This document shows, piece by piece, positions 34,230 to 38,436 of a DNA stretch of 38,436 nucleotides. Position 1 is the stretch's first letter, and each line of letters opens with the position of its first letter. The notes beneath the pieces were generated by a model. The model was not told where the DNA came from. It was given only the letters and a program-made list of their open reading frames with translations, and did no database searches. This DNA comes from Bacteroidota bacterium. GTDB taxonomy: Bacteria; Bacteroidota; Rhodothermia; Rhodothermales; JAHQVL01. A program made the position numbers and the translations under genes. The stretch lies in assembly GCA_039111535.1 (NCBI GenBank), contig JBCCIM010000037.1:1-38436 (forward strand), given 5' to 3'.

Positions 34230-34899
34230 ATCACGACATAACCTTACGTTGTCAAACGTATCCAAGCAATACGGTCGGGGTGTGCCTGTAATTGATAGTT
34301 TCTCGCACGACTTTGAAGCCGGCACAGCAACAGCCCTTACCGGGCCTAATGGATCAGGGAAAACAACTTTGTTGCGATTGCTCGCTGTAACATCGTTCCC
34401 GAGTAGCGGTGTTATTTCATTTGCCGGCAAATCTATCCACGAGGCACCGTATACCTATTTGCAACACGTCGGTATTGTACACGACGAATCTGCACTACCA
34501 GAGTATATGAGCGCCGTTGAGTTGCTCGAATATGCACTGCGCTCGCGCAACAAATGGACGTCCAATAGTCCTGCTGAAATTGACCAACTGCTCGACAGTC
34601 TGTTACTGGATGAGCGCCGACAAAACCTTATTGGCACCTATTCAAGCGGCATGCTCAAAAAAACCCAGATTGGGATGGCGCTCGTGGCCGCGCCGGCTGT
34701 CTTGCTGATGGATGAGCCCTTCCGGGGCTTGGATAGCGAGAGCCTCGAAGCTGCCACGACACGTTTTGAAGCGCTAAAGAAAAAAGGGAGCCTGATGGTT
34801 ATTGCCAGTCATCGTAAAGACATGTTGTCCTTGCTTTGTGACAGCTATATTGATCTGGCCTCCCACCAAACCCAACAACCCTCCAATACCACCGCATGA
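34219..34899 (+). CDS. ABC transporter ATP-binding protein
   Basis: The product of about 226 aa powers the membrane protein encoded before it. Motifs are Walker A GPNGSGKTT (42-50), signature YSSGMLKKTQ (141-150, SSGM in place of LSGGQ), Walker B VLLMDEP (161-167), and the switch His 198 in IASHRKD. TTG 34219 overlaps the permease stop by 11 bases and starts close to the first conserved strand (LTLSNVSKQYG); TTG 34168 or TTG 34249 are alternatives. The general look is that of CcmA/ABC-2 exporter ATPases. The stop overlaps the Nudix start by 4 bases. Confidence 0.9.
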   Translation: MQPESRHNLTLSNVSKQYGRGVPVIDSFSHDFEAGTATALTGPNGSGKTTLLRLLAVTSFPSSGVISFAGKSIHEAPYTYLQHVGIVHDESALPEYMSAVELLEYALRSRNKWTSNSPAEIDQLLDSLLLDERRQNLIGTYSSGMLKKTQIGMALVAAPAVLLMDEPFRGLDSESLEAATTRFEALKKKGSLMVIASHRKDMLSLLCDSYIDLASHQTQQPSNTTA

Positions 34900-35414
34900 A
34901 TCCTCCTGCGTCTCTTTCGGACATCGACTGGTCTACCTGGCAAGCCAAAGACACCGCTACCCTTGCGTTTGTCATCAAAGAAGGGCAGATTTTGCTCATC
35001 AGAAAAAAACGTGGTCTGGGCGCCGGCAAAATCAATGGCCCCGGGGGCCGGCTGGAGGCCAATGAAACCATCGTGGCGTGTGCCATTCGCGAAGCGCAGG
35101 AAGAGCTCGGTATCACACCGATCAATCCGGTAAAGCGGGGAGAATTGAAGTTTCAGTTTGCTGACGGATACTCGATTCACGTCCATGTTTTTCGTGCAGA
35201 AGACCTGGAAGGAACGCCCATAGAAACAGATGAGGCCATTCCTATTTGGGCCGGCCTCGATGCTGTTCCTTATGATGAAATGTGGGAAGATGACGAGATT
35301 TGGATACCACACCTGATTGCCGGCCGTACCTTTGCCGGCCGCTTCATTTTTGACGATGACAAAATGCTCGACCACGTCCTTGATGCATTTGAAAACGACG
35401 CGCCGATGCCATGA
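34896..35414 (+). CDS. Nudix hydrolase of the MutT/MTH1 type
   Basis: The 172-aa product has a perfect Nudix box (51-73: G-x5-E-x7-REAQEELGI) preceded by LIRKKRGLGAGKINGPGG, the arrangement of 8-oxo-dGTP diphosphatases of the MTH1 group. These remove oxidised nucleotides from the dNTP pool. The start ATGA overlaps the ABC ATPase stop, and its own stop overlaps the small zinc-ribbon gene in the same way, so all are translated together. The exact substrate cannot be settled from sequence. Confidence 0.92.
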   Translation: MNPPASLSDIDWSTWQAKDTATLAFVIKEGQILLIRKKRGLGAGKINGPGGRLEANETIVACAIREAQEELGITPINPVKRGELKFQFADGYSIHVHVFRAEDLEGTPIETDEAIPIWAGLDAVPYDEMWEDDEIWIPHLIAGRTFAGRFIFDDDKMLDHVLDAFENDAPMP

Positions 35415-35581
35415 TCGAATGTCCGTCTTGTGCACTTGACATCGAACGCAACACAGAAACTTGCCCATACTGCGGGTATGAGATTCCAGTACAAAAAGCT
35501 GGGTTGAATTACATTGCTGTTCTGGCTGTGCTTCTACTGTTGTGGCCGCTTTTCAAACTCATCACGTACCTTCTAGCCTAA
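35411..35581 (+). CDS. Small zinc-ribbon membrane protein (56 aa)
   Basis: The product begins MIECPSCALDIERN, continues with TCPYCGYEIP, and ends in one membrane helix of about 20 hydrophobic residues (NYIAVLAVLLLLWPLF...). Two CxxC pairs (Cys 4 and 7, Cys 18 and 21) form a minimal zinc ribbon, so the soluble head is N-terminal and the helix is at the C-terminus. ATG 35411 overlaps the Nudix stop by 4 bases (ATGA), which strongly supports translation although the gene is short. The function is unknown; such proteins can be metal-dependent scaffolds or regulators in the membrane. The K+ channel further downstream ends in a similar ribbon. Confidence 0.75.
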   Translation: MIECPSCALDIERNTETCPYCGYEIPVQKAGLNYIAVLAVLLLLWPLFKLITYLLA

Positions 35582-35670
35582 CCGTCTGATTTACTGCTGG
35601 ATCTTTCGCTTGCAATTGGCACCTGCCTTTTTGCATTTTTCTGATACCCTAAAGCAATTTTAATACTACC

Positions 35671-36846
35671 GTGCGCACATTGCCCATCCCGGATACGCTG
35701 CTCGGCGGCCTGAGCATCGAAGCCTTTCTCGAAGAGTACTGGCAGAAAAAACCACTGTTGATCAGGGGCGCGTTGTCTGCGTATACGTCGCCCATCAACA
35801 AAGAAGACCTGATGCAAATTGCTTGCGAAGATGACGCTGTCGCACGCATTATTCTGGAAAAAGATGGCGATTATCCATGGCAGTTGCTTTACGGCCCGTT
35901 TGAGGAAGACTTTCATGACATGCCCGTATCGCACTGGACCTTGCTCGTCCAGGAAGTAAACCGCTATGTGCCGGAAATAGCACAGCTGCTGGACGCATTC
36001 AGGTTTATCCCGTCTTGGCGCGTTGATGATGTGATGGTCAGTTACGCACCAGAGCATGGCGGTGTTGGCGCGCACGTTGACAACTACGATGTATTTCTCC
36101 TCCAGGCGATGGGCCATCGTCGCTGGCAGATCATGAATGATCCCATCAAGGAAGAAATCCTTGTGCCAGATCTTGATGTGAGCATGCTGCAAAACTTTCG
36201 CCCGGAAGAAGACTGGGTATTGGCACCTGGCGACATGTTATACCTCCCCCCCCGCGTTGCGCATAAAGGGGTCGCGCTGAATGAATGTATGACGTACTCG
36301 GTTGGCTTCAGGGCGCCTTCGCACAGCGACATCCTGTCGAATTACCTTGGGTACGTTGCTGAGCAAATCGATCCGCTACTGCGCTACAGCGATCCGGATC
36401 TCCAAATGCCGGCCCATCCCAGTGAAATTGATGCCCAGGCACTGGCCCGAATCAGAAAAGTAATCCAGTCGGCACTACACGAAGACCGGCTCATTGACGA
36501 GTGGTTCGGGCAATTTGTAACGGAGCCAAAGCGTGATGTGTATGCATTCCCGCTAGACGAACCGGTGCAAGCTGATGCGATCAGGCAATACCTTGAAGGC
36601 GGCGGCCAACTCAAGCGATTCTCGGGCGCGACCTTTGCCTTTATCACAGAAGAAAGTGGAGACGCCCAATTGTTTGTCAGCGGCATGTCCTTGCTATTCC
36701 CGGCCCCCATTGCGGCAAGTGCGCCCATGCTTTGCGAAGCACCAGAGCTCTCCCAAAAATCGATGGCTGTGTTTCTGGAAAGCGAGACCTTCCTCGAATT
36801 GGTGGTAGATCTAGTCAATGAAGGGTTTCTGGAAATGGCCGCTTAA
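35671..36846 (+). CDS. RoxA/YcfD-like cupin (JmjC-type) ribosomal oxygenase
   Basis: The 391-aa product resembles the bacterial ribosomal protein oxygenases that hydroxylate an arginine of L16 using Fe(II) and 2-oxoglutarate. The metal triad fits: His 135 and Asp 137 (GAHVDNYDVF) and His 198 (RVAHKG). The N-terminal EEYWQKKPLLIRGA and the LAPGDMLYLPP strand are typical. A C-terminal winged-helix-like dimerisation and tail region follows. Length matches E. coli YcfD (373 aa). The start must be GTG 35671; the next Met is too far inside. Family assignment is good; the L16 target is assumed from relatives. Confidence 0.88.
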   Translation: MRTLPIPDTLLGGLSIEAFLEEYWQKKPLLIRGALSAYTSPINKEDLMQIACEDDAVARIILEKDGDYPWQLLYGPFEEDFHDMPVSHWTLLVQEVNRYVPEIAQLLDAFRFIPSWRVDDVMVSYAPEHGGVGAHVDNYDVFLLQAMGHRRWQIMNDPIKEEILVPDLDVSMLQNFRPEEDWVLAPGDMLYLPPRVAHKGVALNECMTYSVGFRAPSHSDILSNYLGYVAEQIDPLLRYSDPDLQMPAHPSEIDAQALARIRKVIQSALHEDRLIDEWFGQFVTEPKRDVYAFPLDEPVQADAIRQYLEGGGQLKRFSGATFAFITEESGDAQLFVSGMSLLFPAPIAASAPMLCEAPELSQKSMAVFLESETFLELVVDLVNEGFLEMAA

Positions 36847-36864
36847 ACAGACTACACAAGAGTT

Positions 36865-37695
36865 TTGAACAAAAATCCGTCAAAATCCAGACAAAGGGCT
36901 CCCTGGCGAGACAAGATCCATGAGGTGATCTTCGAAGCGGATACACCGTCAGGCAAGTTCTTTGACATGCTGCTGATCACGTTGATCTTGCTGAGCGTGC
37001 TGGCTGTAATGCTGGAAAGTGTTGCCTCGATTGAATCCGAGTACGGCGAAATTATCCGGATTGCGGAGTGGTTCTTCACCATCGCATTCACCATTGAGTA
37101 CGTCCTGCGATTGGTTAGCGTTGATTACCCAAGCAAATATGCACGCAGTTTCTTTGGCCTTGTGGATTTGCTTGCCATTATCCCTACCTATTTGAGTGTC
37201 CTTATCCCTGGCACGCAGTTTCTGCTTGTCATCCGGTTGCTGCGTATCTTGCGCGTATTCCGGGTGCTCAAACTGGCCAAGTACATGGCAGAATCGCAGG
37301 TACTCACGCAAGCGCTCTGGGCCAGCAGGCGTAAAATTACTGTCTTTCTGTTCACCGTCCTGACGCTGATTGTTATCCTCGGCTCCCTGATGTACTTCAT
37401 CGAAAGCGATGAAAATGGCTTCACCAGTATTCCGCGCAGTATTTATTGGGCCATTGTAACCATGACGACCGTCGGGTATGGCGACATATCGCCCCAAACC
37501 CCTCTCGGCCAGGCCCTTGCGTCGGTGGTCATGATTATGGGGTACGCAATTCTTGCGGTCCCTACGGGTATTGTGAGTGTGGAAATTGCGCGTGCAGATG
37601 CAGACCTGACCTCAACCAAATCCTGCCACGCCTGTAGCCTCGAAGGCCACGATCAAGATGCTGTATTCTGTAAGTATTGCGGAGAAGCGCTCTAG
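36865..37695 (+). CDS. Voltage-gated potassium channel with C-terminal zinc ribbon
   Basis: The 276-aa product has six membrane helices (S1-S6), a classic S4 with Arg every third residue (RLLRILRVFRVLKL, 124-137), and the K+ selectivity filter TVGYGD (202-207). After S6 the tail ends in a zinc ribbon: Cys 254, Cys 257, Cys 269 and Cys 272 (CHAC...CKYC). Kv channels move K+ in response to voltage. The tail could bind metal or help assembly. The start is TTG 36865, 18 bases after roxA; the next Met (MLLITL) would cut off S1's lead-in. It probably shares a transcript with the gene before it. Confidence 0.92.
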   Translation: MNKNPSKSRQRAPWRDKIHEVIFEADTPSGKFFDMLLITLILLSVLAVMLESVASIESEYGEIIRIAEWFFTIAFTIEYVLRLVSVDYPSKYARSFFGLVDLLAIIPTYLSVLIPGTQFLLVIRLLRILRVFRVLKLAKYMAESQVLTQALWASRRKITVFLFTVLTLIVILGSLMYFIESDENGFTSIPRSIYWAIVTMTTVGYGDISPQTPLGQALASVVMIMGYAILAVPTGIVSVEIARADADLTSTKSCHACSLEGHDQDAVFCKYCGEAL

Positions 37696-37788
37696 CAGTT
37701 AAACTAGCAACACGCTAAACGGGTTTGCTGTCTGCTTGGGCATAGCAGCATACAAGCAACAGCACCCAACACCAGAACTCCCAACCAG

Positions 37789-38427
37789 ATGGCAGCAACG
37801 CTGGAAAATCGCGTAGTGCTGATTACGGGCAGCACCACGGGCCTGGGCAAAGCCATGGCCATGGCCTTTGCAAACCAAGGGGCCAGGGTGGTTATGAACT
37901 ACCACAACAACCGGGCACGTGCAGAGGCAGCTTATACATCCCTCAAAGAAACCGGTACAGACACCCTCCTGTTACAGGCGGATGTAACCGACGCAGCCAG
38001 TGTTGGCCGGATGTACGATGAAATTGCGCAGAAACTCGGGCCTGTAGATATTCTGATTCCCAACGCAACACCAGATCAACCCCAGCGCCCAATAGAAGCA
38101 TACGACTGGGCCCTCTACCAGTCGATGATCGACTTTTTCTTGAAAAGCCCGTTTTTGCTTACACGCGCATGTTTACCGCATATGAAGCAGCAAAAATGGG
38201 GGCGGATTATCAATATTACCAGCGAAGTATTCTCATTGGGCGTCACCCCATTTACCGCCTATGTTGCTGCCAAAGGTAGTCAGGTTGGATTTTCAAGGAG
38301 CCTTTCCAATGAATTGGCCCCACACGGTATTACCGTTAATATGATCTCTCCGGGATGGATTCCTGTTGAAAGACAGCCTACCTGGGCATTCATATTTGCC
38401 CCGTCCATATACACCTGCCCACCATGA
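37789..38427 (+). CDS. Short-chain dehydrogenase/reductase with missing C-terminal part
   Basis: The 212-aa product is a Rossmann-fold SDR. It has TGSTTGLG (13-20, cofactor binding), the catalytic Ser 145 (NITSEVF) and YxxxK at Tyr 158/Lys 162 (AYVAAKG). It keeps SPGWIPVER up to residue 195. After that, where relatives carry about 50 further residues with the substrate lid and the last strand, it reads a short unrelated tail and stops at 38427. I do not see the usual C-terminal motifs in the other frames within the remaining bases. It may be truncated, or disturbed near the window edge. The substrate is unknown; FabG or glucose dehydrogenase-like. Confidence 0.75.
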   Translation: MAATLENRVVLITGSTTGLGKAMAMAFANQGARVVMNYHNNRARAEAAYTSLKETGTDTLLLQADVTDAASVGRMYDEIAQKLGPVDILIPNATPDQPQRPIEAYDWALYQSMIDFFLKSPFLLTRACLPHMKQQKWGRIINITSEVFSLGVTPFTAYVAAKGSQVGFSRSLSNELAPHGITVNMISPGWIPVERQPTWAFIFAPSIYTCPP

Positions 38428-38436
38428 TCGTGAATC

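Noticed and set aside
1-38436. Search for tRNA genes, rRNA, CRISPR arrays, insertion sequences and phage genes
   Set aside because: No cloverleaf, array or transposase-like pattern was seen by eye in any gap; small RNAs cannot be excluded.

Overview
The window looks like chromosomal DNA of a free-living, probably marine member of the Rhodothermota/Bacteroidota side of the tree (Rhodothermia-like). The evidence is: a short RpoD-type sigma factor (279 aa, no region 1.1); folP next to the diadenylate cyclase gene cdaA; a secreted protein ending in a type IX secretion (Por-type) sorting tail; and a mixture of strong Shine-Dalgarno sites with many starts that have none. The placement is an inference from gene content, because no rRNA is present. 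I found no tRNA, rRNA, CRISPR array, transposase or phage gene. Coding density is high, on both strands, with moderate GC.

Layout. 1-2.2 kb: an NfeD-like membrane protein and a flotillin, forming a YuaF/FloT-like pair and ending in a strong terminator. 2.2-3.1 kb (-): a secreted protein of unknown function. 3.1-3.6 kb: a non-coding stretch with decayed short repeats. 3.6-6.6 kb: a large outer-membrane protein joining a HExxH metallopeptidase-like domain, a TolB-type propeller and an Omp85-like barrel. 6.7-11.2 kb: an MscS-family channel overlapping by 4 nt a 1107-aa P-loop protein of unknown function. 11.3-12.2 kb (-): the principal sigma factor, sharing a bidirectional terminator with the preceding operon. 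12.6-16.1 kb: folP, cdaA, pcm and an aldo/keto reductase. 16.1-18.8 kb (-): deoB and a membrane protein with a degenerate GGDEF domain. 19.3-22.2 kb: a secreted DUF11 and T9SS-tail protein. 22.2-24.4 kb (-): an ATP-grasp ligase followed by a KamA-family radical SAM aminomutase with an altered substrate pocket. 24.6-29.0 kb: a six-PAS/one-GAF histidine kinase and its NarL-type response regulator. 29.1-32.7 kb (-): ftsX, pheA, argS. 33.0-35.6 kb: an overlapping set of ABC permease, ABC ATPase, Nudix hydrolase and a 56-aa zinc-ribbon membrane protein. 35.7-38.4 kb: a RoxA/YcfD-like ribosomal oxygenase, a voltage-gated K+ channel with a zinc-ribbon tail, and an SDR oxidoreductase that loses its normal C-terminus.

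Most genes are housekeeping or envelope functions (folate, c-di-AMP, protein repair, nucleoside salvage, cell division, Phe synthesis, Arg-tRNA). Several genes concern membrane organisation and osmotic or ionic balance: flotillin, MscS, c-di-AMP synthesis and a K+ channel. The parts that look least described are the ATP-grasp/KamA pair (with a change at the lysine-binding aspartate), the MscS/giant P-loop operon, and the peptidase-propeller-barrel fusion. Short GTTTAAGG-type motifs recur only between genes or directly ahead of start codons.
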